From Zygnema circumcarinatum (lineage: Eukaryota; Streptophyta; Zygnematophyceae; Zygnematales; Zygnemataceae): 31,675 nt of DNA. This document shows positions 1-9,677 of this stretch, piece by piece. The position numbers and the translations under genes are program-made. The stretch spans positions 1,486,268 through 1,517,942 of the forward strand of contig CM074820.1 in the NCBI GenBank assembly GCA_037447605.1, given 5' to 3'. A model generated the notes under the pieces. It saw only the letters and a list, made by a program, of their open reading frames with translations. It had not been told where the DNA came from and searched no databases. Within the stretch, counting starts at the first letter, position 1; every line of letters begins with the position of its first letter.

Positions 1-230
1 GGAGAGAGGGAGAGAGGGAGAGAGGGAGAGAGGGAGAGAGGGAGAGAGGGAGAGGGAGAGAGGGAGAGAGGGAGACAGGGAGACAGGGAGACGGGGAGCA
101 AGGGGGCAGGGGAGTGGGGGGGGGGGACGGCGAGGGGGAGGGAGAGGGTGAAGGGGAGGAGGGGAAACACAAAGGGGGAGAGGGAGCGAAGGAGAGAGGG
201 AAGTGGGAAGTGGGAGTTGGCTTAGAAAAA
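1..230. repeat. Degenerate (GGGAGA)n polypurine tract
   Basis: Almost pure G/A sequence, starting as regular GGGAGA hexamers and becoming G-rich and irregular after about 60 bases. Relative to the minus-strand gene at 333-696 it would be a pyrimidine-rich stretch inside the following intron. No coding signal seen. Confidence 0.85.
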
Positions 231-332
231 GAAATAGAAATAACCATATATTTCTGAATCGAGGAAACTAGCTTTCACACATCACGATCAAGAGCAACAG
301 CAAAATGAACGCAAAAAAGGTGAGAAGCTCAC

Positions 333-696
333 TCCCAAAGACGTAAGCCAGCGGCAAAAACAAGCCGATCGTAGTGCCGAGAGCCGCATAGAGTGGGAAC
401 CACGTGTGAACACCGAAGAGAGCTGGAGCCTTTTTCCCACTCTTGTTTGGAAAGACGTAAATTGACAGCGCAGCAATGTATATGGTTGTGAAAATCGCCG
501 TTCCGATCTCCTCCACCGGAACGAGCCCGCTCACTGTGAACACGAGAATGCAGGCGAGCAGCTGAACCTGAAGGAAGGAGAATCTTGACAAGGCTCCGCT
601 TGAAGATGATGCAGAAGTCGGCCCCACCGCCTGCCCGCCTTCAGGCTGAGCCTGCGGAGCCATCGTCTGTCCTGCGGCCACTGACACTCCAGACAT
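333..696 (-). CDS. DUF7733-like plant membrane protein, first coding exon (partial)
   Basis: First coding exon of a plant membrane protein; molecular function unknown. From the methionine at 696 it reads MSGVSVAAG, then a Pro/Gln/Ser-rich linker of about 40 residues, then two or three hydrophobic segments (LLACILVF..., IYIAALSIYVFP, and IGLFLPLAYVFG). The phrase 'TVSGLVPVEEIGTAIFTTIYIAALS' style core and 'GLFLPLAYVFG' resemble from memory the plant DUF7733 family, whose members carry 'SASGMVS.EDF' and 'GLFLPIAYIFEG'. A donor GTGAGC lies at 332-327, so the exon ends at 333; past it the frame runs into a hydrophobic tail and a stop. An ATG at 741 is also open, but a good acceptor (tacttgcag, ending at about 728) sits between the two, so I take 696 as the start, with a 5'UTR intron upstream. 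The remaining exons lie left of the window. Confidence 0.62.
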
Positions 697-741
697 GGCT
701 ATGCAGGTGGTGGTCGCCTCCTGCAAGTAAGAATATTTCAA

Positions 742-1305
742 GCGAGAGTTTTTCAGTTCTGTTTTCTGTTGTTAGTATTAGCAATGTTCAGACACGTGTC
801 CTCTGGGTTCCGCTTTTTTGTAGCCCTTCCCTTTTTTGATGAGGATGAGGTTAAGCTTGGTTATTCTGCTTTCTTTGTGAAAGAAAGCAGAATGAACTGA
901 GTGAGTAAATGGCAGAGATTTTCCTTATTAATTGAAAAAAATAAAATTCACGCGGGTCCACTTTTGTTTCTGGAAAAATGAAAAAATGCATCAGCATCTG
1001 CACATGTGGTCGTCTCATGCTGTCTGTCCATTGCCTGCCTCCCTCAGCTCCTTCCTTCCCTCCTTCCCTTATTCATTCCCAGCCACAGAGAGGAAGGCGA
1101 ACAAACTCCGCTGGAAACACACACACACATTTCATTTTGGATCGAACATGGCAAGCGGCTCCGCCTCACCTTTGGACACAGAAGTTGCGCAAAATCCTGG
1201 TCCCTCCCCCCCCCTGCTGCTTTTGCGTCTCCCTCTCTCTCCTTCTATCTCTCTCTCGCTTCCTTGCGCACGCTCTCCCTTTTCCCTCTCTCCCACTCTC
1301 CCCCT

Positions 1306-1371
<66 letters not shown>

Positions 1372-2057
1372 CTCTCCCTTTCTCTCTCTCTCCGTCTCCC
1401 CCTCCCTCGCTCTCTCTCTCCCTTGCGCACGCTTTCCCTCTCCCGCCCCCCTCTCTCTCTCTCTCGCCCTCTCTCCGTCGCAGGTCCACCAGCGACATGC
1501 AGCATGGCGCCACGTGGCGTCTCCGAACAAGTGGCGCTGTGCGAATCGCCACATGGCGCTGCATGGCGCTAGGTGCGACTTTTGTCGCCAGTGCGGCCAC
1601 GTCAACTCACTTAAGTGTCGATAAGCCAATGAGCGCCCGCCACATCAACAAATATTTCACAGCGAAGTAAATTACGCCACGTATGAAATCATTTCTAGAA
1701 TTTTCAATAGATTTACTCCACAAAGACCTGCCACGCTAGCAAACATTTTATGTTTTTTCGTGTACAGCGTGGGCTTCGAATTTTACACCCGAACAGGCTC
1801 TAATAGAAACGCGCCACGTGTAAGAAAATCAAAATAATACACGAGTTAAGAGAGACACAAAACTTTAAGAAGCAACAATTGCTTTGTGAACGAGTCAGCC
1901 AGTGGTTCTTGAAGTCGGTGATCCCTGACTTCAACTTCTTGCGGCAGAATGGACGGTGAGATTCGCAGCACGCGAAACCTCGCTAAGGGATGTGCGGGGA
2001 ATTGCAAAATGTAGTAACGGCTTGGCCAGAGGGCAGCAAAAGGAGATTCTGTCGGTG
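742..2057. other. Upstream region of the DUF7733-like gene
   Basis: No gene seen. It holds the probable 5'UTR intron and promoter of the minus-strand gene at 333-696, the CT microsatellite at 1207-1485, and a GC-rich patch at 1495-1575 with a CACGTG G-box at 1511-1516 and three copies of ATGGCGC (1504, 1553, 1563). The long open frames here are artefacts of the CT repeat. 1640-2050 is AT-richer and shows no feature. Confidence 0.5.
1207..1485. repeat. (CT)n polypyrimidine microsatellite
   Basis: Pyrimidine tract with an uninterrupted (CT)n core at about 1317-1369 flanked by imperfect CTCTCTCC units. On the strand of the neighbouring minus gene it is a GA tract upstream of the start codon. 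Confidence 0.9.
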
Positions 2058-2138
2058 TGATGACAGTGGGATTTGAACCCACGCCCTTTCGGACAGGAAC
2101 CTTAATCCTGCGCCTTAGACCAACTCGGCCATATCATC
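2058..2138 (-). tRNA. tRNA-Leu (AAG anticodon)
   Basis: 81-nt class II tRNA without encoded CCA. The acceptor stem GATGATA pairs with TGTCATC (one G-T pair), followed by discriminator A. The D-loop region reads TGGCCGAGTTGGTCTAAGGC (A box), and the anticodon loop TTAAGGT between CAGGA and TCCTG gives anticodon AAG. A variable arm (TCCGAAAGGGCG region) and the B box GGTTCAAATCC follow. A T4 run 17 nt downstream (2041-2038, read on the minus strand) fits Pol III termination, and CAA-containing sequence lies just upstream, as is common for plant tRNA genes. No intron. Confidence 0.93.
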
Positions 2139-2836
2139 ATTGCTGTTGTGACAAATACGGTCAATTCTAATTTTTAAATACTCAGCAAATTTAATTTCCT
2201 GTAACGCAGCAAGCTTCACATTTCCCAAATACTAAGCCTTTAGAACGAGTACATCGTTTCCAGGAATCAAGGGCTATTTGTCAAATTTGAAAGTACTGAT
2301 TCCAGTCAGCACACATCCGTCTAGTCTCGTCACAACAGGACTGACGAAATCCCTGTCGTAAAACTGCGTCCAATTTAGCCCCATAGAACCTCTCCTTGTC
2401 CCTGCCCGCGATTAGCCTAAGGGGTTGGAGCCGCGGGAACCACGGAGAGGCTTGCGGTTATATGCACGGGACATTCATACGAAAAAAAAAAAAAACCAAA
2501 GAGTCCCGGAAAGAGACTCCACTTCCCTAATCCCTCATTCCAGTTGAACATCAGTCCTGCTGTATAGCAGCATCTCAGCTCAATCATTTCATCAGTTCCA
2601 TTCAAACTCATTGAATAGGTCCCTCCCTACATGGAATAAGCAGCAGTGGGAACAAAAAACACACCCACATGCCCTACGCCCAATGCCGACTATCTCCCGC
2701 ACTAAACCCCACCTGGACATGGACCCCTCCCCCTCCTCCTCCTCAACTTCCTCCCCTCTTTCTCAACCCCCCCCCCTCCCCACAGTCCCACCATTTTAAC
2801 CCCCGATGCCCCATTTGAACCCCCCACCCCCCCAGT
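2139..2836. other. Intergenic / KCR 3' flank
   Basis: Between the tRNA and the KCR stop codon. An AT-rich part, a short A-run (about 2482-2495), then at 2730-2835 a C-rich tract with several C7 runs that falls in the KCR 3' flank. No convincing gene seen. Confidence 0.4.
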
Positions 2837-4732
2837 TCATTGCTCCTTTTTGCGATTCTCCTTTGCAAGCGCTCTTTTCCGAATGCTGAGCGTCTGGCCG
2901 AAGCGGACGGAGTCCATGAGCGCCGGCGGCAGCGCGGCGACGAGCGCCCACATGATGGAGTGCGCCCAGTACGGCGTGCACCGCGGCTCGTACCCGATCC
3001 ACTTCACACCGTAGCGCGCGTACCCCTCGGGGGAGGGGCACGTCAGAGAGGCGTAACGGATTTTCGCCAGTTTTGTCGCAACATAGAGAGGGGCCTGCAC
3101 ATGCATTCAACGGAGAAGGGCTTCTTCAGTCAGCTGCTTCATCATTGTGGGGGACAGGGACATCGGAAAGAAGAGGTCTCAGATTAGAGAACATATGCCA
3201 ACCTACGAGGATTTCTAAGGAGCTTATTGGGAGGCAGTAGAGCAGGGAAATCAAGTAAGACAGAAGAAAAAAGGAAGGCTTAGCTACTTCTGAACACCTG
3301 AATGTCAAATCTCAGTTGCAGGCTTGAACGTTTCTCCGCAACAACTTTTGACGGCCATCTCATTGCCGAAGCTATGCAGACAATGATGAATTGAATGAAT
3401 GATGCGGACGAAGGGAACCGACGGAACGAACATCTTGAACATCTCTGACTGTAAGCATCACATTCGTTCAACGGTAACTAATGCAGAACTCACGCCTTTG
3501 ATGCGACCTGACCTTTTAGAAGACTTAATATACGAGTTGAGATTTTCCGCCGTACCTGGCACTGAACGTCGATTCCCTTCCCCTTGTACTCCACATAGAG
3601 AGTGCGCGAAAATTGGTCCACAAATCTGTCCACGCGGAAGTGATTTCTATGTTAGCTTAGCGATACACGGCATGTTTGGAACAATCTAAATGTCTGAAGC
3701 TGACCGGAGATAGAGAAGGTAGTTCTCTCTTTGACAAAACTTTGACAGTGATCGATTTTCTCTTCAATATAATGTATCCCAAGGTCCCGTGTGTCTTAAA
3801 ATATATTACAGCTCAAAGAACGTCGGTTGCAAACCAGGCAAGACTTGGCGTTCGATTCAAATATTTATGCAAACGAAGAATAAAGAAAGGGAAACACACC
3901 ACTCAAGGCAGCAAACATCGCTTCTAAACCTAATGAAACTCAGAACAAGGCTATGCACAATGCCCCGAGAAGAAAATCCTGAAAAAAAGTCTTAATAGCA
4001 CACAGAAAGACCCCTAAAACTCAATGTATTCTCTCTATGTTAAGACATCATGCAAAAATGCATCAGCCTTACTTACCCTTTAGTGGCTGCGTAGAGAGCG
4101 TAGAGAGGATCCGACGGAAGAACTGTTGCAGCTCCTGAGCCGATGTTTACAACGGCCCCCTTCTTCCTCTCCACCATAGCCGGAAGCACAATCCTTGTAA
4201 TGCGAGTCAGAGCTTCCACATTCACCCGAATCAGGTTAGTGATGAGCTCACTATCCACCTCATGAAAAAACTTCGCATGAGGATACGACATCCCCGCATT
4301 GTTGATCAGTATCCCAACATCGAGCTCAGAAATTAGGGTTTCCAGAGGCTTCAAATCCTGTTCAAGCTGAGGAGAGGTGAAGTCTACTGCCACCGTTCTT
4401 GTCTTGACACCGTATTTCCCTTCCAATTCTGCAGCGACATCTGCAAGCTTCTCCGGATTCCTGCTCACAAGAATGATGTTGAGCTTGCATCTTGCAAGCT
4501 GCTTTGCGAAGGCCTTTCCAATGCCGTCAGTGGCGCCTGTAACAAGGGCCCAGGAGCCGTACTTTTTCAGGTCCTTCGCAGGGCGGAGGAAAACCACCCA
4601 GAGGGCCCAGAGGAGGCGGAAGGTGAAGCGGAGGAGGACGACGCAGCCTATGGCGGCCACGATGCCGAGGGCGAGCGCATGGAGGGGCGCGCTGAAGAGC
4701 GCGAGGAGAGAGGAGGAGGCCTCCTCCAACAT
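2837..4732 (-). CDS. KCR1: Very-long-chain 3-oxoacyl-CoA reductase (KCR)
   Basis: ER ketoacyl-CoA reductase of the fatty-acid elongase: NADPH-dependent reduction of 3-ketoacyl-CoA to 3-hydroxyacyl-CoA, second step in making very-long-chain fatty acids for waxes, sphingolipids and storage lipids. Exons 4732-4077, 3625-3556 and 3094-2837 total 984 nt, coding 327 residues (Arabidopsis KCR1 is about 318). Donors are GTAAGT and GTACGG; acceptors end in CAG. Visible: N-terminal hydrophobic segment (about 9-50), cofactor motif TGATDGIG (65-72), NNAG (144-147), Ser199 in NIGSG, and catalytic YAATK (Tyr214, Lys218). Exon 2 gives FVDQFSRTLYVEY and exon 3 gives APLYVATK and GYEPRCTPYW, all family hallmarks. 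The C-terminus KKEQ is a dilysine-type ER retrieval signal. An in-frame ATG at 4810 would add 26 charged residues encoded by the GA leader; the ATG at 4732 directly precedes the hydrophobic segment and is preferred. Confidence 0.93.
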
Positions 4733-4739
4733 TGCTGCA

Positions 4740-4880
4740 ATCTCCCCTCCCTTTTTCACTCTCTCTTTCTCGTTCTCTCTCTCTCTGTTGATGAAATTTT
4801 CACGCACCACCTCCCTCTCCCTGCCTCTTCCTCCCCTCCGCCCTCCCTCCCTCCCTCCCTCTCTCGGCTCTCCCTCTCGC
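4740..4880. repeat. Pyrimidine-rich leader tract of KCR (GA-rich on coding strand)
   Basis: CTCTCTCT and CCCTCCCTCCCT units directly upstream of the KCR start codon, read as GA-rich sequence on the KCR strand. Probably 5'UTR or core promoter. Confidence 0.75.
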
Positions 4881-4959
4881 GCCCTCGCCGGCCGTGGCTG
4901 TCCCCAATCAGTCCCCAGTCAGTGTCCTGCACTCCCCAGGTCGGACCACTGGATCCAAC

Positions 4960-5095
4960 CAGGATCAACCATTGAATCAATGGTTCCCAACCATTGATGC
5001 GCGACCCTGCCAACCATTGCGAATGGTCGCAACCGTTGGATGCCAATGGTTGGCACCCATTGTCATCCAATGGTTGACAACCATTCGAATGCAGG
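4960..5095. repeat. CAACCATTG / CAATGGTTG repeat cluster
   Basis: About ten close matches to CAACCATTG or its complement in roughly 130 bp, in both orientations. In part they form units of about 22-24 bp with a small internal inverted repeat (AATGGTTG...CAACCATT). A second group lies at 5549-5612. It sits about 230-360 bp upstream of the KCR start. Confidence 0.7.
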
Positions 5096-5743
5096 CCGTT
5101 CATCTTCTTCGCTGTGCGCGTGGTCGTGAGCGCACTTTGGCTCACAATGTTGTGGGGATGTTGTGTTGGCCGATCCAGCCCGCAGCCATTTATTGTCCCG
5201 TGCTGCGCACCATGAAGGCGTGGCTGTTCGTGATGCGGCCCTCTCTCCCTCCACAAGCCCCGATGCCCGTTTGATGGCTTCCTCCGCCAGTGCGCCTATC
5301 GCTCCTTTGAGATACGCGCGCAGCGGTATCCGTCCCGGTGGTGCCCCCCCCTCCCTTCGAGCGACGTGCCACATATTGGGAACCTTTGCGGCTGCTTCTA
5401 GAGCCGTGTTGTTGAGCCTAGAAGTAGATTTCCATTTATGGGCATTTTCTCTTTGTCCTTAGGTCCTTTGTGAACGATTCTTTTGGTTCCTCATGCTGAT
5501 TTTGGCCTCGCCATCGTGAGATCAATGTCACTTCTGGTTACGTTGCGAACCATTGGACGTCCAACCCATCGCCATCCAATGGTTGTCCAATGGTTACCGA
5601 TCAATGGTCCGACCTGTGCTGCAAACGACGGCCCTGGCCCCGTCTCCATGTACACATTTTTAGAAGGGTTCCCTGTTGGCAGTTTTAGTCACAGCTGCAA
5701 AGAATTTAGGCACATGACGACCTATGTTAGTTTCTGCTATATT

Positions 5744-5965
5744 GACCGTTGGATATGCCACTTATACAACTTCGTCAAACATGACCGTTGGATAAGCCAC
5801 GCGTACACTCTCCTTGTTTCACCGTTGAATATGCCACGTGTACGCGTACGCTATCGTCAAATTGACCGTTGGATATGTCACGAGTACCTACTCGTCGTTC
5901 GACCGTTAGAGCATGCCACGTGTACAATCTCATCAATCTGACCGTTGGATGGCGGCACGTCCACG
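5744..5965 (+). repeat. Six-unit tandem array GACCGTTGGAT..GCCACGTGTAC
   Basis: Diverged direct repeats beginning at 5744, 5783, 5820, 5864, 5901 and 5940, spaced 37-44 bp. Each begins (G)ACCGTTGGAT or a one- to two-base variant and is followed 7-10 bp later by GCCAC, extended to GCCACGTGTAC in the best copies. The unit joins a CCGTTG (MYB-type core) to a CACGTG-like (bZIP/bHLH-type) core. Confidence 0.8.
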
Positions 5966-6039
5966 CGGGAGCCTGGAGGCCGGGAGGCAAGTACAAGGGC
6001 AAACCCTTAGCCGTGACCGTGACCAAATCACCTAAGGAC

Positions 6040-6206
6040 CTCGGCCATCTGCGAATCGTGTGCTGACACGTCCACCATACTCTAAAAACGTAGAAAAGGT
6101 TATTCAACGGGCAGATGTTTCAGCGAATCGAGATCTGACACGTGGCACCACATTCTATAAATGTCGAAGGTTTCTACGATGGGCAGATGTGCTGCGACTC
6201 TGTTAA
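6040..6206 (+). repeat. Diverged 72-bp direct repeat with CTGACACGT
   Basis: Two units start with CTGACACGT at 6063 and 6135 and continue with matching CCACCA-, TCTA-AAA-G- and GGGCAGATGT blocks. A weaker partial unit precedes them (ATCTGCGAATCG at 6049). Each ends near GGGCAGATGTTTCAGCGA or a variant of it. Confidence 0.6.
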
Positions 6207-6719
6207 AAACCACAAAATATTGTGATGCAAAACAGAGGGAAGGTTAAATATCACAGCGAGAAATAATGTGTTACAAATCACACAGCAGGAGCCTTCTTGC
6301 GAATGTGATTTGGAGCCACCATGCCATGAGGCCATGCGTGCGGGCCAACATCCTCATCTCTCTAGGATTTGGGGTCGCAGTTGTGGAGCCATGCAACACG
6401 GACGGCCGGTTCTCATGACCCATCGCATTCTTCTGGAGGCGAGGCGGTCCAAACTTTGCTGCATCGCTTTTGGTGAAGCAATTGGAATCTAGGTCAGATG
6501 GATTCTGTCGCTGGAAGAACGCCAATACAGTATTGGCAATTCTGGTACAGTCCTTGGTGAGGTAGAATGAACGTGTTTTTAACCGGGAAATGATTGACAG
6601 GTTAAGGTTTTAAGGAGGAATCAAATCATTTGATCAATAAAATCTGACAAGGGGGAGGCTGCACCTGCAGGTGAACTTCGATCAGAGGTTCCCGTGAGAG
6701 AAGCATTCATTTCTTCCGC

Positions 6720-9641
6720 ATGGATGATTGTCTCCGACTGGTGAGCTCTGCACCTTGTAAATTTCTTGGACGAACTTTAGGGTTCAATAAAATTACTAAG
6801 AGCCAACAATTTTTCTTTCGCCAATAGCCATGGCGTCTCATTCACTTAAACACAGCAGTAACTGTTGTCATGCTTGATGATGATTCTTCACAACTTCACA
6901 TTCTTCACAACTTCATTCAACTTCTTCATTCTTCACAACTTCACTTATCCATGTTGGATTCAAAAGCACGTTGTCATTATTGTAAAAAAACAAGAAGTAG
7001 TGCTTCCAAATTTTAAATAATTCCTAACCTGTATTTGGGAGAGTTTGTTGTCAGGTGCGGTTGCTTGGATGTCATGATCAGGTTTCTGCATATGGAGCAG
7101 CCAAAAAGCTAGCAGCTCAAATCTTGAGTGGAGCTCTCCTGGCAAGTTCACGTTGTAAAGTTTTGGATGTTCTGTTACTTTATATTTCAATGCGACGTGA
7201 TAGTTTTCAAAAAATTCAAGCATCTGCTATTGTTCCAGGGTCGTCTATATTCTTTCCTTTTTTTTTATAAACCGACTATGACATAGTCCATCTTTTGTTT
7301 TTCCTGATCAATCTGCTAGCAGGAGCAAGAAGGGAGCCTTATCTTCAGCAAGCTATGGGCAGCAGCTATGCCCTTTGGCTCACCATTGCTGGAATTAAAC
7401 AATTTTAGAACAGACGAGTGCGATTCCAGTGATTTTCTTAGAACTGCAAGCCCATCCAGCTGCAAGCAGACTGAAGCAGAGTTGCAAGAGCCCGCTTCTG
7501 AATCGCATTGTTTGAACCGCGCAGCTGTGAATGCTCTGGGCTGCTTGAGAAACGTGCTTAAGGAAAGTAGCATTCAACAAACTGAGGCTAAGTGCAATAC
7601 AGAAGAGACCAGAGAGGAGAAGTTTGGAAGTTCTTTGTGCTCACTGCCAGATTCGAGCATCCAGGACCTTTTTTTGGCATCATTTTGGACCGTTGATTTG
7701 GAAACTCATTTAAGAGAGCTTGCAAGACTTATGTCGGTAGATCCATGCAGGGATCCATGCGCTCACCAAACCTCATCCTTTTGCTCTACTCCTCAAAAAC
7801 TTAAAAACTCGGTAAGTGCCTCTAGGAGATGTGCATTAACTTCTCGAGATGCTGAAATCATCCTCTGTGCGATTTTGCGGCTTCTTTCAACGACTGTCAA
7901 GGTGCTGCGGAAAGATGACCTGAAGTTGGAGGCAGGTGGACTGCTGGGGAGTAAAACAAAGAGAAATAATGATATGCAGAGAGTACGGAAGCTGATAAAT
8001 GATGTGGTAGAGAGGACATGGGGGCTTATAGTAGCGGCAACGGCTCTGCATGTTCACCAAGGAGGGGAGCAGTGTCTCTTTGGATACATTCAACACAAGT
8101 TGACGGTACGTTCATCTGCATTAGGAGGGGGGGTTTCTCACTCGTTTCCATCATTTTCTAGCTTTTATGTCACTGCTGGTTTACTCCCAAAAACATGCAC
8201 GGCTTTTGAGAAAACAAATTATCTACGGTTTTTTTTGTTACTTTAGTGTTTTGACCTTGTTTGATCATTCCGTTATTATTTGATTCGGGGGTGACGAAGC
8301 TCTGCAGGCTATATTGCTGCCTTTGATACAAAATTCACTAGACCACATAGGTGTTGCGCCACCCTTTATCCTGAGCTTCATCAAAGCAGTGGGTCGCAAT
8401 CTCAGGCTGTTCTTCGCCTCTCCTCCTGCTCTAAAGGGGGACAATACAGCATCATCAGAATTATATGCTTCCCCATTTTATTCTTCATGGATCGTTTCAA
8501 ACATAGCATCTCAACTACGACATAAACCTGCAAAGGTATGGGCTGAAATTGATCATTCGCAACCCTTTGTGATTATAGGGGTGCATTGTAAGCAGACTTT
8601 AGTTGCCTCACTATTTTCACCAGTGACTTATGGCTGCAGGTGGTTGTACCGAACATTGTAAAAATCCGCATACTTCTCATTTTCCTGAAAGCTGGAGGAG
8701 GTTTCAAGGTGGTCCCCAATGACTCATCCTCTCCGCCAAGTGATCTTCAAGCAGAATCGTTTGTGTCTCTCATCACATCTCTTCACCATATCTTGCTTTC
8801 TGCGGCGCACATTGACAGCCCTGTAGACGAAACAAAGGCAGTAGTGCAGGTTGACCAAGAGAGAGGGATGAAGGGAGAGTACTGCGAAGAAGAAGGGGCT
8901 ACAAAGCTGCTGCTGCTGCTTCAAGAGCAGGTGTGTCATAGAGGCAGCCTCCTTCAGTTAATTTCAACAAAGCCCGTGAAAACCTTTGAGCTTCTAAATG
9001 CAATATCCCTCTGTATTTATGTGTTACTTTCAGCGTCAATGATTTCCTTGTCGTGCAATAACTTGCGAACATTGTATGCAATATCCTGCACGTTTTAGAT
9101 ATCAACTAGATGCCTACGAATGACTTTTAGAGTGTTCTCATGTTATCAGTCAAGTGATAGTTGGTTTGTGAAGTGTGGGGAATCCGCAGGATGATGTGAT
9201 GCTGGACGTTCTCTACTCGCTGCATTACTTCACACCCTCTCTTCAGCATATCTGGTAAGTCGGACTGTCTTCCAAGTACCGCCCAAAAAGCTGTAAAAAA
9301 AGTCAGTCTGAAGGAGGAGATACACCGGAGATGTTGAACATCAAGTGAATAGGAACCGAGTGTTAGAGTCCTTTCTATTAGGGCTGACAATTCTATCCTT
9401 GCAAACATTATCTCATGAAGGTGGTTGGAGGCTGAATCCTCAAGCACCTTCATTATGTAATATATGCACTTTGGGTCTGCTTGTGGAGGAGATTTCAGCG
9501 ATTCTCGAGGTCATTCCTCCTACCCTACCCTGAGAATCACTCGAGAACAAATTCGTTGTATAATGGAGAGTCTACAACCGCTTCGACTTTTCCATGCCTT
9601 CCTCTCACTGGTATGTCTGCATTCTCACCTGTAGTTGCTGC

Positions 9642-9677
<36 letters not shown>

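Larger units (their letters stand above)
4733..6719. other. Intergenic region between divergent KCR and LINES genes
   Basis: Shared upstream region of KCR (-) and the LINES-like gene (+). It holds the leader tract (4740-4880), a CAACCATTG repeat cluster (about 4960-5095, with more copies at 5549-5612), a six-unit GACCGTTGGAT array (5744-5965) and two copies of a 72-bp unit from 6063. No supported ORF. The frames at 5163-5462, 5483-5941 and 6268-6525 show no family I recognise and overlap repeats. A missing first exon of the LINES gene could lie near 6270-6700. Confidence 0.45.

Noticed and set aside
1300..1380. Possible CRISPR-like or satellite array
   Set aside because: Simple dinucleotide repeat without spacers, in a spliced eukaryotic genome.
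932..1670. Three overlapping plus-strand frames of 188-230 codons rich in Ser/Leu/Pro, and Arg/Glu frames on the other strand
   Set aside because: They are translations of the CT microsatellite in all frames; no domain and no intact start context.
1846..2082. Minus-strand frame of 78 codons
   Set aside because: Its start lies inside the tRNA-Leu gene and the product has no recognisable feature.
6268..6525. Candidate first exon of the LINES gene (frame from 6268) or a minus-strand gene
   Set aside because: No family similarity and no donor in a phase that clearly joins to 7055; left as intergenic with a note.
7812..7826. Strong donor-like GTAAGT inside LINES exon 3
   Set aside because: The frame stays open through it, and I found no partner acceptor that clearly keeps the frame; kept as exon with a note.
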